This document shows positions 15,815 through 23,587 of a stretch of DNA of 33,753 nucleotides, in pieces. The position numbers were made by a program, and so were the translations under genes. Every line of letters starts with the position of its first letter. The first letter of the stretch is position 1. A model generated the notes under the pieces. That model ran no database searches. It was given only the letters and a program-made list of their open reading frames with translations, and was not told the origin of the DNA. Source of the stretch: a bacterium (GTDB lineage Bacteria; Bacteroidota; Ignavibacteria; UBA10030); contig QYQB01000046.1 in the NCBI GenBank assembly GCA_007280275.1, positions 1 to 33,753 of the forward strand, written 5' to 3'.

Positions 15815-16192
15815 GTGACGCGAGAACAATTTGAGGAGATTGCGCAGCGTGCCTTCGACAGTCTCCCTGATACATTCAAACACAACGTAGAGAACGTACA
15901 GATCGTGGTCGAGGATTACCCTTCCGACGAGGCGTTATCACGAACACGATCAGGTAAACACGGTCTTCTCGGGCTCTACCAAGGGGTGCCGCTCCCGCAT
16001 CGGGGAACATCGTACGGCATGTATCCCGTCGGACCGGACAAAATAAGTCTTTACCAAAAGAACATCGAAAGCACCTGCTCAACCAGCAAAGAGACTGAAC
16101 ATCGAATTGTGGAAGTGCTGTTTCACGAACTTGGACATTACTTTGGAATGAACGAACGAGAAGTCCGAGAGGCCTTGAAAGATTTCGAATAA
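15815..16192 (+). CDS. Small zincin-like metallopeptidase family protein
   Basis: The 125-aa protein carries HELGHYFGMNE (His104, Glu105, His108), an HExxHxxG zinc motif near the C-terminus. The N-terminal pattern is FEEIAQRAFDSLPDTF, with NVQIVVEDYP and GLYQGVPL in the middle. This matches the small metallopeptidase family typified by TTHA0227 (formerly DUF1025), whose substrate is unknown. The start is GTG at 15815, preceded by a GGGGGAAGA purine run. The only nearby ATG (15795) opens a seven-codon frame ending at the GTG. It is probably cytoplasmic, since no signal peptide is seen. Confidence 0.85.
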   Translation: MTREQFEEIAQRAFDSLPDTFKHNVENVQIVVEDYPSDEALSRTRSGKHGLLGLYQGVPLPHRGTSYGMYPVGPDKISLYQKNIESTCSTSKETEHRIVEVLFHELGHYFGMNEREVREALKDFE

Positions 16193-16227
16193 GAGGACCA
16201 CGCACCAAATTACGGAGAAATCAGCCT

Positions 16228-16527
16228 ATGCCGAAAGTACTGTTACAGATTTCCTATGATATCGATCCTGAGAAGCGCGAGCAGTTTCTCGCTCTTGCGA
16301 TGGAAATGAAGGCTCACTTCAGCCAGGCGAGAAAGAAGAACTATGCCGTGTACGAACAGAAGGGGAAGAAGAACTCCTTCGTGGAGGAGTTCACATGCGC
16401 TTCCATTGAGGAGTATGACGCCCTTGAAGACAACCTCGACGAGAAAAGCGAAGATCTCGTGAACAAGCTTGAGAGCATTCTCAAGGGGGGCAAAGCAAAA
16501 TACACAACGCTCACCGAAATCGAATAA
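16228..16527 (+). CDS. Small uncharacterised protein, possible ferredoxin-like alpha/beta fold
   Basis: The 99-aa soluble protein starts MPKVLLQISYDIDPEKREQF and continues with an amphipathic helix, a NYAVYEQKGKKNSFVEEF strand pair and a charged C-terminal helix. The order strand-helix-strand-strand-helix-strand and the length resemble dimeric alpha/beta-barrel proteins of the ABM type. I recognise no specific family and no catalytic residues. A GGAGAA ribosome site precedes the ATG. It lies 35 nt after the metallopeptidase gene and is the last gene of the plus-strand block. Confidence 0.7.
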   Translation: MPKVLLQISYDIDPEKREQFLALAMEMKAHFSQARKKNYAVYEQKGKKNSFVEEFTCASIEEYDALEDNLDEKSEDLVNKLESILKGGKAKYTTLTEIE

Positions 16528-16583
16528 AAAAGGGTGACCGTCACCTGATCTGCCAACCGCTATGGCAAGGTGACGGTCACCCT
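16526..16583 (-). terminator. Long hairpin terminator for the minus-strand peptidase operon
   Basis: Sixteen perfectly complementary bases at 16531-16546 and 16568-16583 enclose a 21-nt loop with a further TGCCA/TGGCA stem. Read on the minus strand, the stem is followed by six T (16526-16531). Each arm is itself nearly palindromic (GGTGAC-N-GTCACC). The plus strand has no T-run after the stem, so it may only weakly stop the plus-strand genes. Confidence 0.8.
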
Positions 16584-16604
16584 GTAAGGTTATTGCCTTT
16601 CTGC

Positions 16605-18413
16605 CTAGTTTCTTTTCTCCAGTTTCACTCGTACTGTCTTCGTCTCGGTTCCCCGCTTGACCACCACATCAACTTCGTCTCCAGGTTTGTACTCGCCCAG
16701 CGCATAGTTATAGTCGTATAGATTCTTGATGTCGACCTTTCCGAATTTGACGATGATATCACCTCCCGCCATACCAGCCTTCGCAGCAGGACCTCCTTCG
16801 CGTACTCCAGAGATCTTCATTCCCTGAACTTGCTCGCCGAAATCAGGAATAGTCCCCATGTATGCGCGCGTACTTCGGCCTGCACCTGGTTGCCGGGGGG
16901 CTTCTACCGCGACATACTGCGGACGCTCAATCGACTGGCTAAGTTCCTTCGCAATCCCCTCGATGTAGCGAACAATCTGTTCCTCCCCCTGGTAGTTCAG
17001 CTTGTCATACGTATCCGAAGGCCTGTGATAATCTGAATGGATGTCGGTAAAGAACTGGAAAACGGGGATCTGTTTTCCATAGAATGAGGCGTGATCACTC
17101 GGACCATATCCGTCTTTGTTCAGTTTGAGCACGAAAGCCGAATCCTTGTTATGTTTTTTTACAAGTTCCTCGAATCCGGGCGATGTGCCAACCCCATACA
17201 CGATCAGTGATCTGTTGTTGAGCCGCCCTATCATATCCATATTGATCATCGCGACCGCCCGATCAAGCGGCAAAAGGGGGTGATTGACATAGTACGCGGA
17301 ACCCAACAGTCCCAATTCCTCACCTGTGAATGCGATGAACAGGAAACTCCGCTTCAAATCGCTTTTCGCCCCCGCGAATGCTTGTGCAAGCTCGAGGACT
17401 CCTGACGTCCCAGAGGCATTGTCATCCGCTCCGTGATGAATGGCAACAGTATCAGGTTTTAGCGATCCCGAACCTTCGCCCCCCATGCCAAGATGGTCGT
17501 AGTGCGCTCCGATCACTATGAGCTGATTGTTGAGACCCGGGTCGCTACCCTCAAGAAAACCAATAACGTTTCGTGTTACTTGTCGAATTTGGTTTAAGTC
17601 AGTTTTCAGCCGAATGGACACACTTGAGAGCTCCAAGGACCTCGGGGCTTTCGCCCGGTTGATCTCTTGCTGAAGGTCCTTCACATTTTTCCCCGAGTTG
17701 CGCAAGAGTTCGTCTGCCGCCTTTCGGGTAATGTTAACCGCAGGGAGACCGGCGTTTCCACTAGTATTGTCGTAAGCCAGCTTCATCAGATCATCAGTGT
17801 CAGAATCTTCTGGCCCTGTAACCACGATCAACGCTTTTGCTCCGAGTTCCCGAGCCTTCGCTGCCTTGTATCGCAGACTGGAATACTGTCCTAAGTCGCG
17901 CATTGCCTCAGCAGGAGGGGTGTTTCGCAGGACGAGCACCGCCTTCCCCTTGACATCCACACCCGCGTAATCATCATACTTCTTTAGTGTATCTGAAATA
18001 CCATAACCGACGAAAACAACAGGTCCCTCGAACGATTCGTTCAAGGAAAACCCGAGAGGTCGAAAGTCTCGGTCGAGAGACATTGGAGCTAACTTTCCAG
18101 CTGCATCAAACGTCAGGCTATTGCTCTCTCCCAACTTGACACCGGCCACGAAGTCAAAATTCTGGAAGTATGATCCCTGGTCACCGATTGGCTTGAGACC
18201 ATATAATTTAAACTCATTCGCGATATATTGCGCAGCTGCTTCGCCTCCCTTTGAGCCACTCTTTCGTCCTTCGAGCTGGTCGGACGCCAGGTATTTGACA
18301 TGCTTAGCGAGCTCCGCCGCCGTAATCTCAGGACTTGATTGGGCAAAGAGATCCGGCCGGAATGCCAACAAAACTACGAGCAATGCGAAAGCGAATCGAT
18401 GAATCTGTTTCAT
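16605..18413 (-). CDS. Secreted M28 family aminopeptidase with PA and PDZ domains
   Basis: The 602-aa protein has a signal peptide (basic start, LLVVLLAF core, cleavage near LFAQ) and a PA domain at about residues 120-240. The M28 zinc-peptidase domain holds all expected ligands: IGAHYDH (His304), GADDNASG (Asp330), GEELG (catalytic Glu365, ligand Glu366), NMDMIG (Asp393) and DYHRPSDT (His463). A C-terminal PDZ domain (about 515-600) includes GPAAKAGMAGGDIIVKFG. It should act in the periplasm or outside the cell, removing N-terminal residues from peptides. The start overlaps the upstream SDR stop as ATGA, so the two are coupled. There is no lipobox. Function is secure at family level; preferred residue unknown. 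Confidence 0.93.
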   Translation of the reverse strand: MKQIHRFAFALLVVLLAFRPDLFAQSSPEITAAELAKHVKYLASDQLEGRKSGSKGGEAAAQYIANEFKLYGLKPIGDQGSYFQNFDFVAGVKLGESNSLTFDAAGKLAPMSLDRDFRPLGFSLNESFEGPVVFVGYGISDTLKKYDDYAGVDVKGKAVLVLRNTPPAEAMRDLGQYSSLRYKAAKARELGAKALIVVTGPEDSDTDDLMKLAYDNTSGNAGLPAVNITRKAADELLRNSGKNVKDLQQEINRAKAPRSLELSSVSIRLKTDLNQIRQVTRNVIGFLEGSDPGLNNQLIVIGAHYDHLGMGGEGSGSLKPDTVAIHHGADDNASGTSGVLELAQAFAGAKSDLKRSFLFIAFTGEELGLLGSAYYVNHPLLPLDRAVAMINMDMIGRLNNRSLIVYGVGTSPGFEELVKKHNKDSAFVLKLNKDGYGPSDHASFYGKQIPVFQFFTDIHSDYHRPSDTYDKLNYQGEEQIVRYIEGIAKELSQSIERPQYVAVEAPRQPGAGRSTRAYMGTIPDFGEQVQGMKISGVREGGPAAKAGMAGGDIIVKFGKVDIKNLYDYNYALGEYKPGDEVDVVVKRGTETKTVRVKLEKRN

Positions 18414-19144
18414 GCCATCTCCTTTTGGTTTTTAAGAAATTTCTGTGCTTCGAAATACTGCCCTGTCGTTCCGCGGCTCTCATCGGAAGCGAGAAAGACA
18501 AACACATCGGCGATCTCAGAAGGTGACTTGAGCTTTGAGCGATCTTCGTCGGGATACGCTGCATGCCGCATTTCCGTGTCTATCGGCCCCGGATTGACCG
18601 AATTTACTTTTATTCCAAGGTGCTTCACTTCGTCTGCGAGCGTTTGCGTGAAACCCTCGACTGCGAATTTCGATGCGGAATAAGCCCCCCAGCGCTGTCC
18701 GCCTTTCTTTCCGACAGACGAGCTCACGTTGATTATTGATCCCGATCGTTGCCTCATCATCAGCGGCAAGAAGGCTTTCGTCACCGCGAAGAGTCCGTTC
18801 ACGTTGACATCAATAACCCGTTCCCATGTCGCTGTCGTCCATTCAACGATTTCAATTCGAGGTCCGAGCAACGAGGCGTTGTTCACCAAGACATCCACTG
18901 ACCCGAATTCCGCCAGGACTGTTCGAGCGAAAAGTTCAACCTGCCCGTGGTCGGCGATATCGCAAGCGACAGAAAGGGGGGGAGCCCATCGCAAACTCAG
19001 TTCCAGCGCCACTCTGTTGAGTTCATCAGAGGATCTGGCACACAAAGCAATCCTGGCACCCTCCTCAGCGAACCTAAAGGCGAGAGCGCGGCCCAGTCCC
19101 CTGGAACCGCCTGTAATGACAATCCTTCTATCCTTGAGTTTCAT
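18410..19144 (-). CDS. SDR family NAD(P)-dependent oxidoreductase
   Basis: The 244-aa classical short-chain dehydrogenase has the cofactor motif TGGSRGLGRALAF (about residues 11-23), the NNAS motif, the catalytic serine in INVSSSVGKKGG, and YSASKFAVEGF with the Tyr-x-x-x-Lys pair. NPGPIDTEM follows. The track start (19210) adds 22 residues without family similarity. The ATG at 19144 gives MKLKDRRIVITGG and has a GGCGGA ribosome site. The substrate cannot be predicted. It lies 102 nt after the propeller gene and overlaps the aminopeptidase gene by 4 nt. A 7-bp inverted repeat (19216-19233) sits in the upstream gap. Confidence 0.93.
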   Translation of the reverse strand: MKLKDRRIVITGGSRGLGRALAFRFAEEGARIALCARSSDELNRVALELSLRWAPPLSVACDIADHGQVELFARTVLAEFGSVDVLVNNASLLGPRIEIVEWTTATWERVIDVNVNGLFAVTKAFLPLMMRQRSGSIINVSSSVGKKGGQRWGAYSASKFAVEGFTQTLADEVKHLGIKVNSVNPGPIDTEMRHAAYPDEDRSKLKSPSEIADVFVFLASDESRGTTGQYFEAQKFLKNQKEMA

Positions 19145-19246
19145 GTTTCCGCCAACGGTGAGCAACGAATGACCCGGAACAGCTGGGTGTGCACAATAAG
19201 TAGCATTCAATCGGAGATCGACAATGGTCGATCCAACATGAAGAGT

Positions 19247-20290
19247 TCATTCGACCCAGTCGGCGACGAAAATATTGAACTCATACCGGCCCTTTGCATT
19301 TCGGTCGGACACGAACACAATCTTCTTCCCGTCCCTCGAGAACATGGCGAACGCATTGAAGTGTCCAGCGAACGTAATCTGTTCCAATCCTGAACCGTCA
19401 TTTGACATCGCAAAGAGGTCGAAATATCTTCCGCCGGGGTCTTTCATGTTTGACGCGAAAACGATCCGCTTATCCCCCGGGAAGAAGAAAGGGGCAAAGT
19501 TTGCTTGGCTGTTATGGGTCAATTGCCTGCGGTTTTTCCCATCAGCATCGCAGACGAAGATCTCCATCTTCCCCGGCTTGACCAACTGTTCCGCGAGTAG
19601 TGATTTGTATTCTGAAATCTCCTGGGGATCTGTGGGGTGATTCCCCCGGTAGACGATCTTCTTTCCATCCCATGAAAAGAAGGCTCCTCCGTCATATCCG
19701 ATGTCCTGAGTGATCCGTTTGACATCTGAGCCGTCAAGATTCATCGTGTAGAGCTCCAGGTCGCCATCGCGGGACGAAGTAAAGACGATTTTATCTCCCT
19801 TCGGTGAAACTGTAGCTTCCGCATCGTAACCGGCGCTTGCTGAGAGAATTTGCAGCCCGGATCCATCCGCGTTGGCTTTGAAAATGTCATAGTCGTTGAA
19901 GACACCCCAGACATAACCTTTCGATTTGTCCGGTGAGGGGGGACACGCCTCTCCGTGACCGTGCGTTGACGCATAAAGGACCCTTTTATCATCGGGCAAG
20001 AAGTACCCGCATGTCGTTCGACCCATGCCTGTGCTGACGAGTTGCTGGGCGGAACCATCGATCTTCATAGTAAACATTTGATCGCAGCTGTAGGGGGGAC
20101 GTGTCGATTGGAAAATCAGCTGTTGACCGTCAAAGGAAAAGTACGCCTCGGCGTTCGTGCCGCCAAACGTCAACTGGCGCACGTTTCGGAAATGCCGTTC
20201 GTTGGCATGCCGCAGCGAATCCGGTCCATCAGCGTATGCTGTTGATACAAGACTTATGACAACAAGAATCATGGATCCAAATCGCAACAT
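19247..20290 (-). CDS. Exported TolB-like beta-propeller protein (PD40 repeats)
   Basis: The 347-aa protein has a signal peptide (MLRFGSMILVVISLVSTAYA). About six PD40-type blades follow, each with a [FS]..DG..I.F.S.R..-like core: YFSFDGQQLIFQSTR, SPKGDKIVFTSSRDGDLELY, FSWDGKKIVYRGN, FFPGDKRIVFASN and FSRDGKKIVFVSDR. Such propellers are usually periplasmic binding or scaffold modules, and no enzyme domain is attached. Only the propeller is seen, not the N-terminal domain of true TolB. The ATG at 20290 follows GGTGAGC and is preferred to the GTG at 20299. A sigma70-like promoter lies upstream. Binding partner unknown. Confidence 0.87.
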   Translation of the reverse strand: MLRFGSMILVVISLVSTAYADGPDSLRHANERHFRNVRQLTFGGTNAEAYFSFDGQQLIFQSTRPPYSCDQMFTMKIDGSAQQLVSTGMGRTTCGYFLPDDKRVLYASTHGHGEACPPSPDKSKGYVWGVFNDYDIFKANADGSGLQILSASAGYDAEATVSPKGDKIVFTSSRDGDLELYTMNLDGSDVKRITQDIGYDGGAFFSWDGKKIVYRGNHPTDPQEISEYKSLLAEQLVKPGKMEIFVCDADGKNRRQLTHNSQANFAPFFFPGDKRIVFASNMKDPGGRYFDLFAMSNDGSGLEQITFAGHFNAFAMFSRDGKKIVFVSDRNAKGRYEFNIFVADWVE

Positions 20291-20326
20291 GCTCACCACC
20301 GGAATTGTCTTGGGTTGATAGGATTG

Positions 20327-20355
20327 ACCATACAGCAGGGTTGGGGATCTTTCAA
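20327..20355 (-). promoter_or_regulatory. Candidate promoter of the PD40-SDR-aminopeptidase operon
   Basis: On the minus strand TTGAAA (20355-20350), a 17-nt spacer and TATGGT (20332-20327). The expected transcript start lies about 30 nt before the ATG at 20290. Confidence 0.4.
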
Positions 20356-20375
20356 CCGGCTCATCTGCGACATTC

Positions 20376-20915
20376 TCATTTTATCAAAACAAGGGCAGAT
20401 TTCAGCTTTTCAAAATCCTGCAGGTCGGCAACGCTGTACTTCAGATTCGCGTAAGCGATGTTCCCCTTCTTATCCACGACAAAAACGGTCCGCCGGTTGT
20501 AGAGAGATTTGTCGTTGAAGCTGTCGTAGAGTTTCGCGACAGCGTGGGAATGATCACTGAGCAACTTGAACGGCAGGCTGTGAAACTTGGCCCATTCGTA
20601 ATGAGACCAAACATAGTCTCCGCTGATCGCCAGAATCTCAGCGTCCAGGCTCTGCAGCGCGGCAAAGTTGTCCCTCATTGTGCAGACTTCCTTGGTGCAT
20701 CCTGTGCTCCAATCGGCAGGATAGAAAGCAACGATGACGGCTTGCTTTCCTGCATAATCAGAAAGCTTCAGAAACACCTTGGCAATGGAGTCTTTTGTTG
20801 CATAGGGGAGGATGAAATCGGGAGCAATTGAGCCCACAGCCGGCGCCGTCAGGCTCTGGGCATGAAGAATAACTCCAAAAATGAGGAACAATACAGCCGA
20901 AAAAATGGTTTTCAT
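20376..20915 (-). CDS. Exported AhpC/TSA-type peroxiredoxin
   Basis: The 179-aa protein has a signal peptide (MKTIFSAVLFLIFGVILHAQ) followed by a thioredoxin-fold peroxiredoxin domain. VGSIAPDFILPYATKD lies at the start. The active-site loop FYPADWSTGCTKEVCTMRDNF has the peroxidatic cysteine and a second cysteine five residues later, as in BCP/PrxQ enzymes. ISGDYVWSHYEWAK and FKLLSDHSHAVAKLY follow. It should reduce hydroperoxides outside the cytoplasm. The track start at 21176 runs through the oppositely oriented gene and is wrong; the ATG at 20915 has AGGAAAG upstream and a fitting promoter. It diverges from the metal-uptake operon. Confidence 0.9.
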   Translation of the reverse strand: MKTIFSAVLFLIFGVILHAQSLTAPAVGSIAPDFILPYATKDSIAKVFLKLSDYAGKQAVIVAFYPADWSTGCTKEVCTMRDNFAALQSLDAEILAISGDYVWSHYEWAKFHSLPFKLLSDHSHAVAKLYDSFNDKSLYNRRTVFVVDKKGNIAYANLKYSVADLQDFEKLKSALVLIK

Positions 20916-20935
20916 ACTGTGTCTTTCCTTTTTTC

Positions 20936-20966
20936 CAAAGATAGGGCAAGTTCGACAGAAATGCAA
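20936..20966 (-). promoter_or_regulatory. Promoter of the peroxiredoxin gene (divergent)
   Basis: On the minus strand TTGCAT (20966-20961), a 17-nt spacer and TATCTTTG (20943-20936), an exact TAnnTTTG -10. The leader to the ATG at 20915 would be about 15 nt. Confidence 0.6.
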
Positions 20967-20984
20967 TAAATGAGAATCTTGCAT
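20961..20984. promoter_or_regulatory. Inverted repeat shared by two divergent promoters
   Basis: ATGCAA (20961-20966), 12 nt, TTGCAT (20979-20984). Each arm is the -35 element of one of the back-to-back promoters. A dimeric repressor bound here would block both; the central AATGAGAATC vaguely resembles Fur-family sites. A regulator cannot be named. Confidence 0.4.
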
Positions 20985-21007
20985 CTCTCTCAGGCGGTGC
21001 CTACATT
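20979..21007 (+). promoter_or_regulatory. Candidate promoter of the metal-uptake operon
   Basis: TTGCAT (20979-20984), a 17-nt spacer and TACATT (21002-21007), extended TACATTTA. The predicted start (about 21014) is only some 4 nt before the ATG at 21018, so either the mRNA is nearly leaderless or the true promoter lies elsewhere. Confidence 0.35.
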
Positions 21008-21017
21008 TAGACGGAAG

Positions 21018-21368
21018 ATGAAGAACCATAAGAAGCAATTTGCAGTCGTCGTCCTGATCGCTTTCCACATCTGCGCATCGTTCTTCATGCAGCATGCCCA
21101 TCAGCACGTCCTTTACGGGAGTGCCGATGGTCATCGGACCATTCAAAATCACAGTTGTGGTGCAATCGCGATTCACCGGTCACTCGATGAATGCCGCCAT
21201 TGCCTCCTTTGCCTTCGCAATTCAACCTCCAACGCTATCCTCGAGTCTTCTTTTTCTGTACCGGGGGCGTGTGTCCAGCCCATCGTCGATTCCGAAATCA
21301 TGCGGATCCTCGCTGTCGGGATGCACTTCTCGGAACCTGACAGAGGGCCACCGTCCTTCTCTGCATAA
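21018..21368 (+). CDS. His/Cys-rich small membrane or exported protein, first gene of the metal operon
   Basis: The 116-aa protein starts with a basic stretch and one hydrophobic helix (FAVVVLIAFHICASFFM). It then carries MQHAHQH, further histidines and a cysteine group DECRHCLLC, ending GPPSFSA. It resembles the loosely defined DUF2946-like small proteins found beside metal transporters, but I cannot assign it firmly. The potential metal ligands and its position before an outer-membrane barrel, ZnuA and ZnuB suggest periplasmic zinc (or related metal) binding. The track start (TTG 20970) lies inside the promoter; the ATG at 21018 is preceded by CGGAAG. Function is inferred from composition and context. 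Confidence 0.65.
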   Translation: MKNHKKQFAVVVLIAFHICASFFMQHAHQHVLYGSADGHRTIQNHSCGAIAIHRSLDECRHCLLCLRNSTSNAILESSFSVPGACVQPIVDSEIMRILAVGMHFSEPDRGPPSFSA

Positions 21369-21434
21369 GGGAGATTCATCGCTCCACCTTCTTCACATTG
21401 AATTCACTGGACAATCCTCTTTTAGGTGAGCCGT

Positions 21435-22598
21435 ATGATCTTTTACAGGACCATCAGCGTTATCCTTGTTTTGCACTGTGTGGCATTGGCCGGTGCAGAA
21501 GCACAACAAACGGACTCAAGTACGGTCGCAGATTCACTCCTTCTCCTGCAGCTTCAGCGATCGATGCAGCAGGCTGCTGCAATCCCAACCATTCAGCAGG
21601 CTCCAGCTGCTCCGCGGTCAACGCTGAGCACAAATCCGGATCTCAGTGCAATTGGAGATTTTCGGTCGTCCTATGTCAGCGTTGGGAAACGAAAGATCGA
21701 TTTGTACCTGAATCAACTGGAATTTCAGGTATCCTCGGTGGTAGATCCATATGCCCGAGCAGATTTCATGTTTTCCTACGGGAAGGACTTGAATACGGGC
21801 GAGCTTGCTCCTGGTCTCGAGATTGCCACGCTGACATCTACTTCACTCCCATATCAGCTACAGCTAGCTCTCGGGAAATTCAAGCCTGCATTCGGGAAGA
21901 TCAATATTCTTCATCCACATGCATTCAGCTTTGTCGATTTCCCGAAATTGACAGAGAATTACTTCAGCCCCGAAGGGATGTTCATGGAAGGAGCATCCGT
22001 GAGCTGGTTGGTACCGAATCCGTACGATTTCTTCCAGGAGCTCTCGCTCGAAATTGGTCGGATCGAATCGAACGCTTCACTGGTTCGAGGGGAAAATGGA
22101 CAGCTTTCCTACGTCGGTCATCTCAAGAATTTCTTCGACCTGACCCAGAATTCGACGCTTGAGCTTGGGTTTTCCGGAGCCAACGGCCCGAATCAGACGG
22201 GATTCTCCAGCAAGATGGGGGGAGTGGATCTGACGTACAAATGGAAGCCCGTGCAGTACAACGTACTCCAATCCTTCACGTGGCAAAGCGAACTCCTGTT
22301 TTCCAACGTGCGGTTAGATGAGACAACTGCAGCCAAAACGCACGGCGTCTATTCGCTTGCGGAGTACCAATTTGCGCAACGCTGGTTTGTCGGGGCGCGG
22401 TACGACTATTCACAGTATCCGGACGATGTCGGACGACGGGATGTCGCTGGGACAGTCTTGTTCCGCTTTCAGCCGACAGAGTTTCAGATTCTCGCTCTGG
22501 AGTATCAATACACAGATCGGAACTATGATCGAAACAGTCAAGGTGTCATCTTCCGAATCATATTCGGAATTGGAACACATGCAGCACATCAATACTAG
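21435..22598 (+). CDS. Outer-membrane beta-barrel protein, probably metal-uptake related
   Basis: The 387-aa protein has a signal peptide (ISVILVLHCVALAGAEAQ) and a Gln/Ala/Pro-rich linker. The barrel shows alternating beta-strand patterns (DLYLNQLEFQVSS, YQLQLALGKFKPAFGK, QILALEYQYTDRNYD) and a C-terminal FRIIFGIGTHAAHQY ending in an aromatic residue, as outer-membrane barrels do. The terminal GxHxAHxY resembles histidine motifs of putative zinc-regulated outer-membrane proteins. Length and lack of a plug domain argue against a TonB receptor. An AGGTGA ribosome site lies 5 nt before the ATG at 21435, so the GTG at 21426 is rejected. It sits directly before znuA. The transported metal is an inference. 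Confidence 0.75.
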   Translation: MIFYRTISVILVLHCVALAGAEAQQTDSSTVADSLLLLQLQRSMQQAAAIPTIQQAPAAPRSTLSTNPDLSAIGDFRSSYVSVGKRKIDLYLNQLEFQVSSVVDPYARADFMFSYGKDLNTGELAPGLEIATLTSTSLPYQLQLALGKFKPAFGKINILHPHAFSFVDFPKLTENYFSPEGMFMEGASVSWLVPNPYDFFQELSLEIGRIESNASLVRGENGQLSYVGHLKNFFDLTQNSTLELGFSGANGPNQTGFSSKMGGVDLTYKWKPVQYNVLQSFTWQSELLFSNVRLDETTAAKTHGVYSLAEYQFAQRWFVGARYDYSQYPDDVGRRDVAGTVLFRFQPTEFQILALEYQYTDRNYDRNSQGVIFRIIFGIGTHAAHQY

Positions 22599-22641
22599 GA
22601 ATCTGGCAATTTTCCATTTCACGTCTCGGAGACGAATCATC

Positions 22642-23556
22642 ATGATGAATAAACGAGCTACGCTTTTTCTCTTCCTCCCGGTCGTCTGCCTTCTGTTGAG
22701 CTCCTCTGCGCTGGCTCAACTCAAGGTCGTTACGACGTTGACCGATCTGCAGAGCATCACGAGTCTGATCGGCGGCGACAAGGTCGACGTGTTTGCCATT
22801 GCGACGGGGTATCAAAATCCGCATTTCGTCGATCCAAAACCAAGTTACATCCTGAAGCTTTCCCGCGCGGATGTCTTTGTGACCGTCGGTTTGGATCTGG
22901 AAATCGGCTGGGTTCCTCCACTCCTCAACAGCGCGAGAAATTCAAAAATCCAGAAGGGGGGAGACGGATACGTGGATGCGTCAGTCAATATTCCTTTGCT
23001 CCAGGTTCCAACGAGTGCGAGCAGGGGACAGGGCGATATTCACGTGTTTGGCAATCCGCATTATTGGCTCGATCCTCAGAATGGCAAGATTATCGCGAAG
23101 AACATCTTCGACGCACTGGTCAGGGTAGATCCTGACCGACGCTCATTCTATGAAGCGAATCTGAAGAAGTTCAATGAGACGATCGACGCTAAGACAAGGG
23201 AATGGACGGAGAAGTTGCGACCCTATGCGGGCACGAAGGTGATCGCGTATCACAATGAATGGCCCTATTTCGAGCAGCGCTTTGGCCTTCAAATCGTTGA
23301 CTTCCTGGAGCCGAAACCGGGCATTCCTCCAACTCCCTCGCAACTTCTTAAAGTTATTAACGAAATGAAACGTGATCACATCAAGATCATTATTATTTCC
23401 CCCTATTTCACGACCGAGTCCGCTGATATGGTCGCACGCAATGCCGGCGGCAAAGTTGTCACGATTGCCACATCCGTGGGTGCCAACGAAAAGATCAAGA
23501 CGTACTACGATCTCTTTGAATATAACATCTCGCAATTGATCGAGGCATTGCGCTAG
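22642..23556 (+). CDS. znuA: Metal ABC transporter substrate-binding protein (ZnuA/TroA family)
   Basis: The 304-aa protein has a signal peptide (LFLFLPVVCLLLSSSALAQ) and the cluster A-I solute-binding fold. Family metal ligands are visible: His61 in NPHFVDPKPS, His140 in GNPHYWLDP, His204 in AYHNEWPYF and an acidic residue in YFTTESAD (Glu259). The His-rich loop of classical ZnuA is absent; only a short SASRGQGDIH segment lies before His140. Zinc is favoured by context but manganese is possible. The track start (22318) is a frame running through the barrel gene. The ATG at 22642 follows GGAG by 10 nt. It precedes the permease gene by 31 nt. Confidence 0.88.
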   Translation: MMNKRATLFLFLPVVCLLLSSSALAQLKVVTTLTDLQSITSLIGGDKVDVFAIATGYQNPHFVDPKPSYILKLSRADVFVTVGLDLEIGWVPPLLNSARNSKIQKGGDGYVDASVNIPLLQVPTSASRGQGDIHVFGNPHYWLDPQNGKIIAKNIFDALVRVDPDRRSFYEANLKKFNETIDAKTREWTEKLRPYAGTKVIAYHNEWPYFEQRFGLQIVDFLEPKPGIPPTPSQLLKVINEMKRDHIKIIIISPYFTTESADMVARNAGGKVVTIATSVGANEKIKTYYDLFEYNISQLIEALR

Positions 23557-23574
23557 ATTTCATAACGAAAGACT

Positions 23575-23578
23575 GGAG
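23575..23578 (+). promoter_or_regulatory. Ribosome binding site GGAG that decides the permease start
   Basis: GGAG directly abuts the ATG at 23579 (no spacing) but lies 9 nt before the in-frame ATG at 23588, which is therefore the likelier start. Confidence 0.55.
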
Positions 23579-23587
23579 ATGACTGTT

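Noticed and set aside
19216-19233. GATCGAC-N4-GTCGATC hairpin between the PD40 and SDR genes
   Set aside because: The stem is short and has no T-run, so it is not a convincing terminator.
20970-21017. N-terminal extension of the His/Cys-rich protein from a TTG
   Set aside because: It overlaps the promoter elements and would bury the signal-like helix behind 16 unrelated residues.
20916-21176. 87-residue extension of the peroxiredoxin
   Set aside because: It is antisense to the metal-operon gene and would hide a clear signal peptide at 20915.
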